Notes: generated from the sequence alone by a model not told the origin. Counted from the stretch's first letter, positions 9,651-22,453 are shown. The stretch is DNA of 64,000 bases from Lysobacteraceae bacterium P (GCA_005503055.1 SCOX01000013.1:34015-98014), one strand, 5' to 3'. Translations and numbers: made by a program.

Positions 9651-10445
9651 TCAGCGTTTTGGCCCGGCAAGCATGGCCATGCGCCGGGCGTCGGCCAGGA
9701 TGCCGCGCAGGATCCGCACCTCGCGCGCATCCAGCCCGGCGCGCAGGTACAGGCGGCGCAGCTTGCGCATGGCCGACTCCGGTGCCCGGCCCTTGTGGAA
9801 ATCGATCGCGTCCAGGGTGTCGGCCAGCTGGGCGAAAAAGCTCTCCATCTCGGCGTGCGAGGCCGGCGGATCGCGGCGTTCGGCGACGTCGGCCGCATCG
9901 CCCTGTGCCGCCTGCGCCTCAAGCAAGGCAAGGCGCAGCTCATAGCTGAGCACCTGCACCGCCGAGGCGAGATTGAGGGAGCTGTACTCCGGATTGGCAG
10001 GGATGTGCACCGAGGCGTGGCAGAGCTGGAGCTCGTCGTTGGTCAGGCCGGTGCGCTCGCGGCCGAACACCAGCGCCACTTCGGCGCCGCCGGCCGCCTC
10101 GGTCACGCACCGGGCCGCGGCATCGCGCGGCAGCAGTTCCTCCAGCTGGACGCGGCGGCTGCGGGCCGTACAGCCCAGCACGAGGCGGCAGTCGGCCACG
10201 GCCTGCGCCAGCGTTTCGCAGGTGACGGCGGCCTCCAGGACGTCGTCGGCCCCGGCGGCCAGGGCCAGGGACTCGGCGTTGGGGGCTTTTTCCGGGGCGA
10301 CCAGGACCAGGCGGGACAGGCCCATGGTCTTCATCGCACGCGCGGCCGAGCCCAGGTTGCCGGGATGCTGGGTCCCCACCAGGACGATGCGCAGGCGCTG
10401 GGCGGCAGGGAGCGGATGATTCACGGAATTCGATTCGGCACTCAT
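9651..10445 (-). CDS. trmJ: tRNA (cytidine/uridine-2'-O-)-methyltransferase TrmJ
   Basis: This is a SPOUT-class methyltransferase that 2'-O-methylates position 32 of certain tRNAs using S-adenosylmethionine. It has 264 residues. Family features are the start [24 protein letters not shown], the middle [12 protein letters not shown] and the trefoil-knot cofactor region [25 protein letters not shown]-terminal helical extension (about residues 190-264) is typical of TrmJ rather than TrmL. The ATG at 10445 is used; an upstream TTG is less likely. It is divergent from suhB, a pairing common in gammaproteobacteria, and 85 bp ahead of the PhnD-like gene on the same strand. Confidence 0.94.
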   Translation of the reverse strand: MSAESNSVNHPLPAAQRLRIVLVGTQHPGNLGSAARAMKTMGLSRLVLVAPEKAPNAESLALAAGADDVLEAAVTCETLAQAVADCRLVLGCTARSRRVQLEELLPRDAAARCVTEAAGGAEVALVFGRERTGLTNDELQLCHASVHIPANPEYSSLNLASAVQVLSYELRLALLEAQAAQGDAADVAERRDPPASHAEMESFFAQLADTLDAIDFHKGRAPESAMRKLRRLYLRAGLDAREVRILRGILADARRMAMLAGPKR

Positions 10446-10561
10446 GGCCCGCAATGGTAAACTCCGCGCCCCGGCCGCGACCCATGTCGCGACATGCCGG
10501 CACGCTCTTTGACCGCCGCCAGTCCATCCTCCCCGCGTCCCCCGAACGAGGTCCCGCGCCC

Positions 10562-11380
10562 ATGCAGAAGCCCGCCGTAACCCTCATGGTCAAGGCCGCC
10601 CGCGCCGCCGGCAATGTCCTGTTGCGCCACATGAACAAGCTCGATGCGCTCAACATCGTCGAGAAAGACCGGATGGACTACGCCAGCGAAGTCGATGGCC
10701 TGGCCGAGAAGGAAATCATCAAGGAATTCCGTCGCGCCACGCCGGACTACGCCATCCTGGGCGAGGAGACCGGTTCGAGCGGCCACAGCCGCTTCACCTG
10801 GGTGATCGATCCGCTCGACGGCACCAGCAACTACCTGCACGGCTTTCCGCATTTCTGCGTGTCCATCGCGCTGGTGGAGAACGGCGAGCCGACCCACGGC
10901 GTGATCTTCGACCCGCTGCGCAACGATCTGTTCACCGCCAGCCGCGGCAGCGGCGCGATGCTCAACGATCGCAAGATCCGCATCGCCGAGCGCAAGGACC
11001 TGGCCGGCGCGATGATCATCACCGGCTTCCCGCCGCGCGAGCGCCCGCGTGCCAGCGCGCAGCTCAAGTGCGTCGACGCGCTGCTGCTGGAAGCCGAGGA
11101 CATCCGCCGCACCGGTTCGGCCGCGCTGGATCTGGCTTACGTCGCCTGCGGGCGTTCGGACGCCTATTTCGAAGCCGGCGTGAAGCCGTGGGATATCGCC
11201 GCCGGCGTGTTGCTGGTGCGCGAGGCCGGCGGCAAGGTCTGCGATTTCCGCGGTCGCAGCACAGGCCCGATGGACAACCGCGGCCTGCCCGGCCGCCAGC
11301 TCGTCGCCGGCAACCTCAAGATCTGCGACGCGTTGCAGCAGAAGATCGTGAACACGGGGTATGCGGCGGCGTTCGACTGA
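10562..11380 (+). CDS. suhB: Inositol-1-monophosphatase family protein SuhB
   Basis: This Mg-dependent phosphatase of the IMPase family dephosphorylates inositol monophosphate; in E. coli SuhB also acts in rRNA transcription antitermination. It has 272 residues. Metal-binding motifs are all present: GEETG, the central [19 protein letters not shown], and [18 protein letters not shown] near the C-terminus. The ATG at 10562 ([17 protein letters not shown]) matches the family N-terminus; the open frame upstream is not part of the protein. A strong bidirectional terminator follows. Confidence 0.95.
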   Translation: MQKPAVTLMVKAARAAGNVLLRHMNKLDALNIVEKDRMDYASEVDGLAEKEIIKEFRRATPDYAILGEETGSSGHSRFTWVIDPLDGTSNYLHGFPHFCVSIALVENGEPTHGVIFDPLRNDLFTASRGSGAMLNDRKIRIAERKDLAGAMIITGFPPRERPRASAQLKCVDALLLEAEDIRRTGSAALDLAYVACGRSDAYFEAGVKPWDIAAGVLLVREAGGKVCDFRGRSTGPMDNRGLPGRQLVAGNLKICDALQQKIVNTGYAAAFD

Positions 11381-11401
11381 CGCCCATCGCCGGTGACGCA
11401 G

Positions 11402-11430
11402 AAAAAAGCCGCGCATCGCGCGGCTTTTTT
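11402..11430. terminator. Bidirectional intrinsic terminator after suhB
   Basis: A run of six A, a GC-rich stem GCCGCGC / GCGCGGC with loop ATC, and a run of six T form a symmetrical rho-independent terminator between the convergent suhB and ABM-domain genes. Confidence 0.9.
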
Positions 11431-11454
11431 CATGGCGCATCGCACTCGCTGCGC

Positions 11455-11790
11455 TCAACGCGACGATGCGTTCGCGCCGTGCCACTCGCCCAATGGCAGC
11501 AGCAGCTGCGGTTCGCGCGGGCGTTGCAGCATCGGTTCGATGCGAGCGTCGTACTCCATGCGGTAGGGCTTTGCCTGATTGCGCAGGAACGCCTCGACGC
11601 TCGGCTCGGCCCAGCGCTCGTACAGCGTGAACTGGTTCGGGTCGGCAGCGTCCTGGTGGGCGTAGCAGGCGATGAATGCGGGTTCGCGCGCCATGGCTTG
11701 CGCGATGGCGTGGAACTCGCGCTTCCAGTCTTCCACGTGTTCGGGCTTCACGTGCAGCTTCACGTAGAAGACGAGATCGTCGTTGGCCAT
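11455..11790 (-). CDS. Antibiotic biosynthesis monooxygenase (ABM) domain protein
   Basis: This is a small cytoplasmic protein of 111 residues with one dimeric ferredoxin-like ABM fold (YgiN / quinol monooxygenase-like). The pattern VFYVKLHVKPEHVEDWKREFHAIAQAMAREPAFIACYAHQD followed by FTLYERWAEPSVEAFLRN is typical: strand, helix, then the Y-E-x-W strand and a helix. The start ATG at 11790 has a GGAG site. The gene stands alone between convergent suhB and an upstream chemoreceptor gene. Family members range from monooxygenases to heme-degrading or unknown enzymes, so the substrate cannot be assigned. Confidence 0.85.
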   Translation of the reverse strand: MANDDLVFYVKLHVKPEHVEDWKREFHAIAQAMAREPAFIACYAHQDAADPNQFTLYERWAEPSVEAFLRNQAKPYRMEYDARIEPMLQRPREPQLLLPLGEWHGANASSR

Positions 11791-11983
11791 CCGTTGCTCC
11801 GGTCGAGCGCGGGCAATCGCGCGGAGCCGCATTTTCCCGCATTCGGCCCGCGCATGACCACCGGCCGAAACCCGCACCGCGAGCGCGCCTGCGATCCCCA
11901 GCGCAGGCGCGCTCCAGCGATGCGTGCCCGAGGGCCCTGTTCCGAGGCGGCGCGCGTCGCATGGACGTCGCGCGCGCCTCGCA

Positions 11984-14542
11984 CTACGCCGCAGCGCGCT
12001 CCGTTGTGGCGCCGTGCCCGGAGGCGATGATGAACTGGCGCACCGCGTCCGCCAGTGCGTGCGCCTGCTCTTCCATGCTGTGCGCGGAAGCCGAGGCTTC
12101 CTCGACCAGCGCCGCGTTCTGCTGCGTGCCTTCGTCCATGTTGGCCACGGCGTTGCTGACCAGTTCGATGCCGGCGCTCTGTTCCTGCGATGCGCTGGAG
12201 ATGTCGGCCATGATGTCGGTGACACGGCGCACGGACGCGACGATGTCGTTCATCGTCGTGCCGGCGCGATTGACCAGCTCCGAGCCCTCGTTGACCTTCC
12301 CCACCGAGGTTTCGATGAGCGACTTGATCTCCCTGGCTGCGTTGGCCGAGCGCTGCGCCAGCACGCGCACTTCCGCGGCGACGACCGCGAAACCGCGTCC
12401 GCTTTCGCCCGCGCGCGCGGCCTCGACCGCGGCATTGAGCGCAAGGATGTTGGTCTGGAACGCAATGCCGTCGATCGTGCCGATGATCTCGGCGATGCGG
12501 TGCGAGGACGCTTCGATCTCGCGCATCGTCGTCACCGCACTGCCCACCACCTCGCCGCCCTGCGAGGCGACCGTGGCCGCATCGATCGCGAGCCGGTTCG
12601 CCTGCCGCGCCGATTCGGCGTTCTGGCGCACGGTCGAGGTGAGCTCCTCCATCGATGCCGCGGTCTCTTCCAGGCTGGCCGCCTGCTGTTCGGTGCGGCG
12701 CGACAGGTCGGCATTGCCCGAGGCGATCTCGGCCGCGGCGCTGTTGATCGCGCCCGATGCCTGCTGGATGCGGCCGACGATGCCGGTCAGTTGCGCGACC
12801 GTGGCGTCGGCATCGTCGCGCATGCGCGCGAATACGCCGTGGAAGTCGCCGCGCATGTGCTTGGTCAGGTCGCCGCGCGCGATGGCGCGCAACAGGCGCG
12901 AGACTTCGCCGAGGTTGTGGTCGCTCACCGACATCATCGCGTTGAGGCCATCGACCATCGCGCGGAAGTCGTGCTGGAATCGCGAAGCGTCGCCGCGCAC
13001 GCTGAAATCGCCCGAGGCGGCGGCGGCGGCCAGACGCTTGATCTCGTGATTTATCGCCGACAGGTTGGCCTTCACCGTGTCCATGGTCCGGGTGATGACC
13101 GCCTTCTCGCCGGGCAGGCGCTCCATGTCGCTCGACAGGTCGCCGATGGCGTAGTGGCGCATCACGTCCACCAGCTGCATCTTCACCGCGATGTGCGCGG
13201 CGACCAGCGCGTTGGTGTCGCCCACCATCTGGCCGTACTGGCCCGGGAACGCGTCGGCGTCCATGCGGAAACTGATCTCGCCCGCCTCATGCCGCTGCGC
13301 CATTTCGCGCTGCGCGGCAATCACCGACTGCACGCGTTCGCGCATGCGGGCCATGGATTGCTGGAGGCGTCCGAGTTCGTCGTGGCGCGGCGGCGGCATC
13401 GCACCGTCGAGGCGACCCTGGGCGACGTCGTCGGCCAGCTTCGCCACCTGTTCCAGCGGCTGCGTGACGATGCGCCGCACGCACCACCACGACGCGCCCA
13501 GGATCACCAGCAGCGTGGCGAGCGAGGCGACGACGATCAACACCACCAGCGCGCGCGATGACGCGACGATCTGCGCTTGGGGTTCGGCGGCGACGATCGC
13601 CCAATGCCAGCCGGGGAAGGTTTCCACCGCGACCAGGGTCGATTCGGGCGCGGAGTTGTCCTGGCCGGCGAGATCGACCTTGACCAAGCCACCGCCGGCC
13701 GCGATGGCGGTGCGCAGCGAATGCTGGCCCACGGCGTCGAGGATGCCGTTCAACGCCTTGCCTTCGGCTGCCGGGTGGATTGCCAGCGTCTCCTCGCCTT
13801 CGCGCGTGGCGTCGATCACGAGGAAGTGCCCGCGCTCGCCGATGCGCATGGCACGCGTGCGTTCCTTCAGCGCGGCCAGCTCGCTTCCGTAATCCTTGCC
13901 GACGAACAGCACGCCCACCAGCACGCCCGCGTCGTCGTGGAGCGGGCGGTAGTGGGTCATGTAGGCGCGGCCGAACAGCGTCGCCTTGCCGGTATAGGGC
14001 TGGTCCTTCAACAGGCGCGAATACGCGGGTGAGTCATGCGCGAGGCGGGTGCCGATGACGCGCTCGCCCTTTTCGTTGCGCAGCGACGTCGACACGCGCA
14101 CGAAGTCGTCGCCGTCGCGCGCGAATACGGTCGCGACCGCGCCCGTGTCCTGGGTGAATCGATCGACCGGCGCATAGGAGGCGTCCACGTCGTGTCCATC
14201 CAGCGACAGCACCGGCGTGCCCTGCTCGGCCGGCGTGAGCTTCACCGGGCCGTCCAGCAACGTCGCCTGCAGGGCGCCGCCGAGGGTCTGGGTGGCGTCG
14301 GTCAGGCTCTGCTCGTAGGTGGCGACGTTGTCGCGCAGGATCCGGGCCGCCGAGCGGAGGTCGTGGCTGGCCCGCGCCTCGATGGCCTGCGTGGCCTGAC
14401 GGCTGACCATGACCGTCAGGCCGGCCATCATCACCACGACCGTGGTCACCAGCACCAGGCCGATCTGGCGGCCGAGCGAGGCGCGCAACCAGCCCCGGCG
14501 GGAGGACGGTGCCGCGTGGGGTCGTCGGTCGGACAGGGTCAT
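11984..14542 (-). CDS. Methyl-accepting chemotaxis protein with Cache sensor domain
   Basis: This transmembrane chemoreceptor of 852 residues signals to CheA/CheW. TM1 (about 25-47) precedes a periplasmic double or single Cache domain (about 48-320: [14 protein letters not shown], then [13 protein letters not shown] and [23 protein letters not shown]), then TM2 (about 335-357) and HAMP-type linkers. The cytoplasmic hairpin contains [42 protein letters not shown], the highly conserved tip region, split here only by flanking coiled coil. No CheW-binding C-terminal pentapeptide is obvious. No other chemotaxis gene is adjacent. The ATG at 14542 (MTLSDRRPH) directly precedes a basic segment before TM1; more upstream frame is probably non-coding. 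Confidence 0.94.
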   Translation of the reverse strand: MTLSDRRPHAAPSSRRGWLRASLGRQIGLVLVTTVVVMMAGLTVMVSRQATQAIEARASHDLRSAARILRDNVATYEQSLTDATQTLGGALQATLLDGPVKLTPAEQGTPVLSLDGHDVDASYAPVDRFTQDTGAVATVFARDGDDFVRVSTSLRNEKGERVIGTRLAHDSPAYSRLLKDQPYTGKATLFGRAYMTHYRPLHDDAGVLVGVLFVGKDYGSELAALKERTRAMRIGERGHFLVIDATREGEETLAIHPAAEGKALNGILDAVGQHSLRTAIAAGGGLVKVDLAGQDNSAPESTLVAVETFPGWHWAIVAAEPQAQIVASSRALVVLIVVASLATLLVILGASWWCVRRIVTQPLEQVAKLADDVAQGRLDGAMPPPRHDELGRLQQSMARMRERVQSVIAAQREMAQRHEAGEISFRMDADAFPGQYGQMVGDTNALVAAHIAVKMQLVDVMRHYAIGDLSSDMERLPGEKAVITRTMDTVKANLSAINHEIKRLAAAAASGDFSVRGDASRFQHDFRAMVDGLNAMMSVSDHNLGEVSRLLRAIARGDLTKHMRGDFHGVFARMRDDADATVAQLTGIVGRIQQASGAINSAAAEIASGNADLSRRTEQQAASLEETAASMEELTSTVRQNAESARQANRLAIDAATVASQGGEVVGSAVTTMREIEASSHRIAEIIGTIDGIAFQTNILALNAAVEAARAGESGRGFAVVAAEVRVLAQRSANAAREIKSLIETSVGKVNEGSELVNRAGTTMNDIVASVRRVTDIMADISSASQEQSAGIELVSNAVANMDEGTQQNAALVEEASASAHSMEEQAHALADAVRQFIIASGHGATTERAAA

Positions 14543-14663
14543 GGCAGGCACGGATCGCTGTGGGGTTCGATCCGTTAACGGCGGCGCCTGATGTGACTTG
14601 AGTCTCAGTTTCGCGGCACCGGCAGGCGCGCCTCGCTTGGACCGGCCACGGTTCGGTCCCAAA

Positions 14664-14692
14664 CGAAAAGGGCCGCGCGATGCGCGGCCCTT
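14664..14692 (-). terminator. Intrinsic terminator of the sec operon
   Basis: Read leftwards, a GGGCCGCGC / GCGCGGCCC stem with an ATC loop is followed by TTTTC. It lies about 30 bp after the secF stop codon and should end the queA-tgt-yajC-secD-secF transcript. Confidence 0.85.
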
Positions 14693-14719
14693 CCCGGAAC
14701 CTACTGGTACCGAAGCGGG

Positions 14720-15706
14720 TTACGGGCGACGCGCGAGCGCGGCCTCGTCCTTCGCCTTCGGCATCAGGTCCTGCTTGGTGACCCTCAGGAAGCCGATGGT
14801 CAGCAGCGGGCAGGCGATGAAGATCGAGGACAGCGTACCGATCACGATGCCGATCATCTGCGACTCGGCCATGCCGCGCAGCGAACCGCCGCCGTACAGG
14901 TACAGCGCCAGGACCGTGAGGAAGGCCACGAAGGAGGTGATGACCGTACGCGAAAGCGTCTGGTTGACCGACTTGTTGAGGATCTCTTCCGGCGTGCCGC
15001 GCATGGAGCGGAAGTTCTCGCGCACGCGGTCGAACACCACGATCGTGTCGTTGATCGAGTAGCCCATGACCGACAGCACGCCCGCCAGCACGATCAGGTC
15101 GAACTCGTGCCCGGTCAGTGCGAACCAGCCGGCGACCACGAGTACGTCGTGCAGGGTCGCCAGCACGGCGGCGATGGCGAACTTGCGCTCGAAGCGGAAC
15201 GAGATGTAGATCAGGAAGCCGACGATCACGAAGATCAGCGCCCAGATGCCGTTGGTCGCCAGGTCCTTGCCGACCTGCGGGCCGACGAATTCGTTGCGCA
15301 GCACGCGACCGGGATTGTCGGGGAAGGCCAGGGCACGCTGGATATCGCCGGCGACCTGGTTGATCGCGGCGCCCGCCTCGGCGCCCTCGCCTGCCGGAGC
15401 CGGTGCGCCGGTCTCCTTGGGCTGCAGGCGGATCAGCAGGTCGTTGCCGCTGCCGAAGGTCTGCACCTGTGCGTTGCCGTAGCCGGCCTGGTCCAAGCGC
15501 TGGCGGACGTCGTCCACGTCCACTGGCTTTTCGAAGCGCAGCTCCGCGACCGTGCCGCCGGTGAAGTCCAGGGCGAAGTTGAATCCCTTGAACACCATCG
15601 CACCGATGGCCACCGCCAGCATCAGCATGGCGATGGTCAGCGAGATCCAGCGCAGCCGGATGAAGTTGATGTTGCTGTCGTACGGGAAAATGTTGAACGG
15701 CTTCAT
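14720..15706 (-). CDS. secF: Protein translocase subunit SecF
   Basis: SecF with SecD forms the proton-driven accessory complex that helps the SecYEG channel release exported proteins into the periplasm. The protein has 328 residues: TM1 near 18-40, the signature FALDFTGGTVAELRFEKP, a periplasmic domain of about 90 residues, then five further TM helices with GYSINDTIVVFDRVREN and LNKSVNQTLSRTVITS, both strongly conserved. It lies 13 bp after secD in the same operon. A Pro/Ala insertion (GAPAPAGEGAEAG) lies in the periplasmic part. Confidence 0.97.
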   Translation of the reverse strand: MKPFNIFPYDSNINFIRLRWISLTIAMLMLAVAIGAMVFKGFNFALDFTGGTVAELRFEKPVDVDDVRQRLDQAGYGNAQVQTFGSGNDLLIRLQPKETGAPAPAGEGAEAGAAINQVAGDIQRALAFPDNPGRVLRNEFVGPQVGKDLATNGIWALIFVIVGFLIYISFRFERKFAIAAVLATLHDVLVVAGWFALTGHEFDLIVLAGVLSVMGYSINDTIVVFDRVRENFRSMRGTPEEILNKSVNQTLSRTVITSFVAFLTVLALYLYGGGSLRGMAESQMIGIVIGTLSSIFIACPLLTIGFLRVTKQDLMPKAKDEAALARRP

Positions 15707-15719
15707 GAGTCTTTTCCCG

Positions 15720-17588
15720 TCAGATCCAGATGGTCTTGATCTTGCGGCGGCCGCCGTAGATCAACGTGGCGATCGCGCGCGAGACGCTCACCGCGGTGTA
15801 CATGGAGGTGACGATGCCCACGATCAGCGACACCGCGAAGCCCTTGATCGGACCGGTGCCGAAGGCGAACAGCGCGACGCCGGCGAGGATGGCGGTGACG
15901 TTGGCGTCGGCGATGGTGCCCGATGCGCGCGTGTAGCCTTCCGCGATGGCGGTCTGCGGCGGCAAGCCGAGTCGCAACTCCTCGCGTATGCGTTCGTTGA
16001 TCAGCACGTTCGCGTCCACCGACATGCCCACGGTCAGCGCGATGCCCGCCAGGCCCGGCAGCGTCATGGTGGCGCCGAAGATCGACATCACCGCGACCAG
16101 CATCAGCAGGTTCAGGCCCAGCGCCAGGCAGGTGATGAGGCCGAACACGCGGTAGTAGAACAGGAAGAACACCATCGCGAAGGCGAGCGAGTACAGCACG
16201 GCGGTCATGCCGCGCTGGATGTTCTCGCGACCCAGGCTCGGGCCGACGATGCGCTCTTCGATGAAGTCCATCGGCGCGGCGAGCGAACCCGAGCGCAGCA
16301 GCAGCGCCAGGTCGGCCGCTTCCTTCGGGCTGTCTAGGCCGGTGGTCTGGAATTCCTTGCCGAACACGCCGTTGATGGTCGCCACCGAGATCACTTCCTC
16401 GTTGACGCGGGTGCTGCGCACCTCCTTGCCGTCGACGGTGCGCACCTCGGGGATGCGCTCGATGTACACCACCGCCATCGGCTTGCCGACGTGCTCGGTG
16501 GTGTAGTCGAACATGCGCTGGCCGCCGACGCCGTTGAGGCGGATCGACACGGCCGGCGTTCCGGTCTGCGGGTCCATCATCGAGGTGGCACCGACCAGCT
16601 GGTCGCCGGAGGTGATCACGCGCTTGTTGAGGATGATGGGGATGCGCTTGCCGTCGGGGCCGACCTGCTTGCGGTAGTAGATGCGGCCTTCCGGCGGCAC
16701 GTTGCCGCTGGCGACGGCATCGAAGGGGTTGGCGTTCTCGACCACGCCACGGTATTCCAGCGTGGCGGTCGCACCGAGGATGCGCTTGGCCTGGGCGGTG
16801 TCCTGCACGCCCGGCAGCTGCACGACGATGCGGTCGCTGCCCTGGCGCTGGATGATCGGCTCGGACACGCCGAGCGCGTTGATGCGGTTGCGCAGCGTGC
16901 CGACGTTCTGCTCGATCGCCTCCACCGCCAGGCGCTGCAGTTCGGCTTCGGTGACCTGCACGCTGACGGTGTTGCCTTCGACGTCGAGCTGCAGCGTCTG
17001 CTGGTTGCGGCCGATGGCCTGGCGCGCCTTCTCGGCATCGGCCGGGTTGGTCAGCGTGGCGACGATGGTGTTGTTGGCGCGGCGCTCGACCGACTCGTAA
17101 CGCACCTTGGCGTCGCGCAGGACCACGCGCACGTCTTCGGCGGTGGCGTCCAGGCGCTTGTCGAGCGCGGCCTTCTGGTCGACCTGCATCAGGAAGTGCA
17201 CGCCGCCCTGGAGGTCCAGGCCCAGGTACATCGGACGGGCCCCGATCTTCTCCAGCCAGTTCGGCACGGTGGAGGCGAGGTTCAGCGCCACCACGTAGTC
17301 GCTGCCCAGCAGTTCGCGCAGGGCGTCGTTGGCCTTGATCTGCTGGTCGGGATCGTTGAGACGGACCAGCAGGTTCTCGTTGTCGATCTCGACCGCCTTC
17401 GGCGTCACGCCGACCTTGGCCAGCGCGCCGGTGACGCGCGCACGCAGGGCGTCGTCGATCTGACTTCCGCGGTTGGCGGTGACCTGCACGGAAGGATCCT
17501 GCGGGAAGACGTTGGGCAGCGCGTAGAGCGCGCTCAACATCAGCACCAGCAGGATGACGAAGTATTTCCAGCGCGCGTAAGTCAGCAT
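15720..17588 (-). CDS. secD: Protein translocase subunit SecD
   Basis: SecD partners SecF in late steps of Sec-dependent export in the inner membrane. The protein is 622 residues, the standard proteobacterial length. It has TM1 at about 8-26, a large periplasmic region containing YLGLDLQGGVHFLMQVD and the P1 head, and a C-terminal block of TM helices with GMSVDANVLINERIREEL and KGFAVSLIVGIVTSMYTAV. The conserved Asp in DLQGG and the VDANVLI motif are intact. The gene lies between yajC and secF, the usual order. Confidence 0.97.
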   Translation of the reverse strand: MLTYARWKYFVILLVLMLSALYALPNVFPQDPSVQVTANRGSQIDDALRARVTGALAKVGVTPKAVEIDNENLLVRLNDPDQQIKANDALRELLGSDYVVALNLASTVPNWLEKIGARPMYLGLDLQGGVHFLMQVDQKAALDKRLDATAEDVRVVLRDAKVRYESVERRANNTIVATLTNPADAEKARQAIGRNQQTLQLDVEGNTVSVQVTEAELQRLAVEAIEQNVGTLRNRINALGVSEPIIQRQGSDRIVVQLPGVQDTAQAKRILGATATLEYRGVVENANPFDAVASGNVPPEGRIYYRKQVGPDGKRIPIILNKRVITSGDQLVGATSMMDPQTGTPAVSIRLNGVGGQRMFDYTTEHVGKPMAVVYIERIPEVRTVDGKEVRSTRVNEEVISVATINGVFGKEFQTTGLDSPKEAADLALLLRSGSLAAPMDFIEERIVGPSLGRENIQRGMTAVLYSLAFAMVFFLFYYRVFGLITCLALGLNLLMLVAVMSIFGATMTLPGLAGIALTVGMSVDANVLINERIREELRLGLPPQTAIAEGYTRASGTIADANVTAILAGVALFAFGTGPIKGFAVSLIVGIVTSMYTAVSVSRAIATLIYGGRRKIKTIWI

Positions 17589-17659
17589 CTAAAGTCCCTG
17601 GGACATGCCCCTGCGGCGGCTCCCCGGCCGCCGTTACGTCGAAATCTTGTAGCGACCGA

Positions 17660-18001
17660 TCAGGCCGACTTCAAGGTGCCCTTGGGCAGAACGTTGGCGA
17701 TGGCGCCCTTCTGCACGCGGATGCGCACGTTGTCGGCGATCTCGACCGTGATGAAGTTCTCGCCGATGTCGGTGACGGTGCCGGCGATGCCGCCGTTGGT
17801 GAGCACTTCGTCGCCCTTGGCGAGCTTCTCGAGCATGCCGCGATGCTCTTTCTGGCGCTTCATCTGCGGGCGGATCATGAGGAAGTACATGACGCCGATC
17901 AGCAGGATCGGGAACAGCAGCGACATACCGAGGCCGCCGGCACCGCCGGAGGGGGCAGCCTGGGCGTAGGCAGGCGAGATAACGAGGTCGAGCAGATTCA
18001 T
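17660..18001 (-). CDS. yajC: Preprotein translocase subunit YajC
   Basis: YajC is a small single-pass inner-membrane protein that co-purifies with SecDF. The 113-residue product starts MNLLDLVISPAYAQAA, has one TM helix (LLFPILLIGVMYFLMIRPQMKRQKEH, with the invariant RPQ-K motif at its cytoplasmic end), then the cytoplasmic domain LAKGDEVLTNGGIAGTVTDI. It lies between tgt and secD, a gene order conserved across gammaproteobacteria. Confidence 0.97.
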   Translation of the reverse strand: MNLLDLVISPAYAQAAPSGGAGGLGMSLLFPILLIGVMYFLMIRPQMKRQKEHRGMLEKLAKGDEVLTNGGIAGTVTDIGENFITVEIADNVRIRVQKGAIANVLPKGTLKSA

Positions 18002-18090
18002 GTCGGTCGTCCTGGATCGAAAAATAGCGGGGGATTATGCCACGGGCCCGTCCCGCCAAGGCCTGGCGGGTGGCCGGGGCGCCGGCGGGG

Positions 18091-20309
<2,219 letters not shown>

Positions 20310-20398
20310 GGCGGAGGCGGTGCGAGCGGCCGACCGGGGCCACGGGACCGCACATTGTAAGTGCTTCGGGCGGGGCGGCCCGGCGGACCGGAACCGCC

Positions 20399-20830
20399 CT
20401 AGCGCTCGAACTTCGCCGAAAGAATGATCGCCGAGGTCGTCCGCTCGACCCCGTCGATCGAACCGATGCGGTCGGTCAGCCCGTCCATCGCCTCCACCGA
20501 CGGCGCCACGCCGAGCGCGACCAGGTCGAACGACCCGCTCACCGAATGCAGCGAACGCACCTCCGGCATCGCGTGCAGCGCAGCGGCGACGGACGGCGCC
20601 TGCTTGGGCAGCACGGTGATCATGATGTGGGCGCGGATGTGGCCGCGCTCGGCCCCGTCGTGCACGCGCACCGTATAGCCCTGGATCACGCCTTCGCGCT
20701 CCAGGCGCTCGATCCGGCTGTGCACCGTGGTGCGGGAGAGCTTGAGGCGGCGGGCGATGTCGGCCGTCGAAGCGCGGGCGTTCTCGCGCAGCACGGAGAG
20801 CAGTTGCTGGTCGGCGTCGGTAATTTTCAC
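20399..20830 (-). CDS. Lrp/AsnC family transcriptional regulator
   Basis: This is a 143-residue feast/famine regulator. The N-terminal helix-turn-helix ([45 protein letters not shown] split over residues 4-49) is followed by the RAM ligand-binding domain ([35 protein letters not shown]). Such proteins form octamers and usually sense an amino acid. It starts at GTG 20830. It is divergent from the class III aminotransferase gene, with a perfect inverted repeat in the gap, so it very likely controls that gene and itself in response to an amino acid. Confidence 0.93.
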   Translation of the reverse strand: MKITDADQQLLSVLRENARASTADIARRLKLSRTTVHSRIERLEREGVIQGYTVRVHDGAERGHIRAHIMITVLPKQAPSVAAALHAMPEVRSLHSVSGSFDLVALGVAPSVEAMDGLTDRIGSIDGVERTTSAIILSAKFER

Positions 20831-20857
20831 GATTCGGCCTGCGGTGTCGTCGAAACG

Positions 20858-20879
20858 ACGAAATTATCCATGATTTCGT
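20858..20879. promoter_or_regulatory. Candidate operator of the Lrp/AsnC regulator
   Basis: ACGAAAT and ATTTCGT form perfect 7-bp arms separated by eight bases, in an unusually AT-rich stretch between the divergent regulator and aminotransferase. A smaller inverted repeat, GTAC-N6-GTAC, overlaps its right end at 20878-20891. The spacing resembles Lrp-family half-site pairs. A weak -10-like GATAAT at 20914-20919 lies downstream towards the aminotransferase. Confidence 0.6.
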
Positions 20880-20956
20880 ACAAATCCGTACTGTCGATCG
20901 ACGAATTAATCCAGATAATGGAACGCTAAGCCGCCTGATTCGACCCGGAGAACTCC

Positions 20957-22453
20957 ATGGACGTCATCGCCCGCCTCGCTCCCCTGCGCGCCCATGCGGG
21001 TCGCCGCCGCACCCCCGGTCTGGACGACGCCACCGTCGCGGGCTTCGCCGCCACGCACGCCGAGCTGATCGAGGCCATCGAGGCCGCCGAACAGGAATAC
21101 CAGCGGGTGAAGGACGAGTTCGCCGACCTGCTCGACCTGGACGAGGACGCGCAGACGCACGCTGTGCAGACCGGCTACGTCAATTTCTATCCGGACGATG
21201 CGGTGAACCCCTACGTCGCCCTCGCCGCGCGCGGCCCGTGGGTGGTCACGCTCAAAGGCGCGGTGCTGCACGACTCGGGCGGCTACGGCATGCTCGGTTT
21301 CGGCCATGCGCCCAAGAACGTCCTGGCCGCGATGGCCCGCCCTCAGGCGATGGCGAACATCATGACGCCGTCGCTGTCGCAGCTTCGATTCGATCGCGCC
21401 CTGCGCGCCGCCATCGGTACCGGCCGCGGTGGCTGCCCGTACGAGAAGTTCTTCTGCCTCAATTCCGGTTCGGAATCGGTGTCGCTCGCCGCGCGCATCG
21501 CCGACGCCAACACCAAGCTGATGACCGACGCCGGCGGCCGCCATGCGGGCCGCGCCATCAAGCGCGTCGTGGTCAAGGGCAGCTTCCACGGCCGCACCGA
21601 GCGCCCGGCGCTGTACTCCGATTCCTCGCGCAAGACCTACCTGCAGCACCTGGCCAGCTTCCGGGGCGAGGATTCGCTGCTCACGGTCGAGCCCTACGAC
21701 ATCGACGCGCTGAAGAAGATCTTCGCCGACGCCGAATCCAACGGCTGGTTCATCGAGGCGATGTTCCTGGAGCCGGTGATGGGCGAAGGCGATCCGGGTC
21801 GCAGCGTTCCAGTGGACTTTTATGCCGCGGCGCGCGAGCTGACCCGCGCGCACGGTGCACTGCTGCTGGTGGACTCGATCCAGGCCGGCCTGCGCGCGCA
21901 CGGCGTGCTGTCGATCATCGACTACCCGGGCTTCGAGGCGCTCGATCCGCCGGACATGGAGACCTACTCCAAGGCGCTCAACGCCGGGCAGTACCCGCTT
22001 TCCGTGCTCGCCGTCGGCCGGCAGGCCGCGCAGCTCTACAAGAAGGGCCTGTACGGCAACACGATGACCACCAACCCGCGCGCGCTCGATGTCGCCTGCG
22101 CGGTGCTGTCGCAGGTCACGCCGCAGCTGCGCGAGAACATCCGCGTGCGCGGCGCCGAGTCGCTGCAGAAGCTGGAGAAACTCAAGACCGAGCTCGGCGG
22201 CCTGATCACCAAGGTGCAGGGCACGGGTCTGCTGTTCTCGTGCGAACTGGCGCCGCAGTTCAAGTGCTATGGCGCCGGTTCCACTGAGGAATGGCTGCGC
22301 GAGCACGGCATCGGCGTGATCCACGGCGGCGTGAATTCGCTGCGCTTCACGCCCACCTTCACCATCACCGGCGAAGAGATCGACCTGCTGGTGTCCATGG
22401 TCGCGCGCGCATTGCGGGAAGGCCCGCGCGCGCAGCAGGCCGCGGCGGCCTGA
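20957..22453 (+). CDS. Class III (PLP-dependent) aminotransferase
   Basis: This is a 498-residue PLP enzyme of aminotransferase class III, the fold of ornithine, GABA, acetylornithine and lysine aminotransferases. Motifs are [15 protein letters not shown] (phosphate-binding), [20 protein letters not shown] at the usual D-E-x-Q position, and [19 protein letters not shown] carrying the Schiff-base lysine. The N-terminal 90 residues are longer than in standard short enzymes. In the D-E-x-Q motif the Glu is replaced by Ser, which may set it apart from the common subfamilies. A GGAG site precedes ATG 20957. The divergent Lrp-type regulator suggests control by its amino-acid substrate. Substrate (perhaps lysine or another omega-amino acid) is inference. 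Confidence 0.85.
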   Translation: MDVIARLAPLRAHAGRRRTPGLDDATVAGFAATHAELIEAIEAAEQEYQRVKDEFADLLDLDEDAQTHAVQTGYVNFYPDDAVNPYVALAARGPWVVTLKGAVLHDSGGYGMLGFGHAPKNVLAAMARPQAMANIMTPSLSQLRFDRALRAAIGTGRGGCPYEKFFCLNSGSESVSLAARIADANTKLMTDAGGRHAGRAIKRVVVKGSFHGRTERPALYSDSSRKTYLQHLASFRGEDSLLTVEPYDIDALKKIFADAESNGWFIEAMFLEPVMGEGDPGRSVPVDFYAAARELTRAHGALLLVDSIQAGLRAHGVLSIIDYPGFEALDPPDMETYSKALNAGQYPLSVLAVGRQAAQLYKKGLYGNTMTTNPRALDVACAVLSQVTPQLRENIRVRGAESLQKLEKLKTELGGLITKVQGTGLLFSCELAPQFKCYGAGSTEEWLREHGIGVIHGGVNSLRFTPTFTITGEEIDLLVSMVARALREGPRAQQAAAA

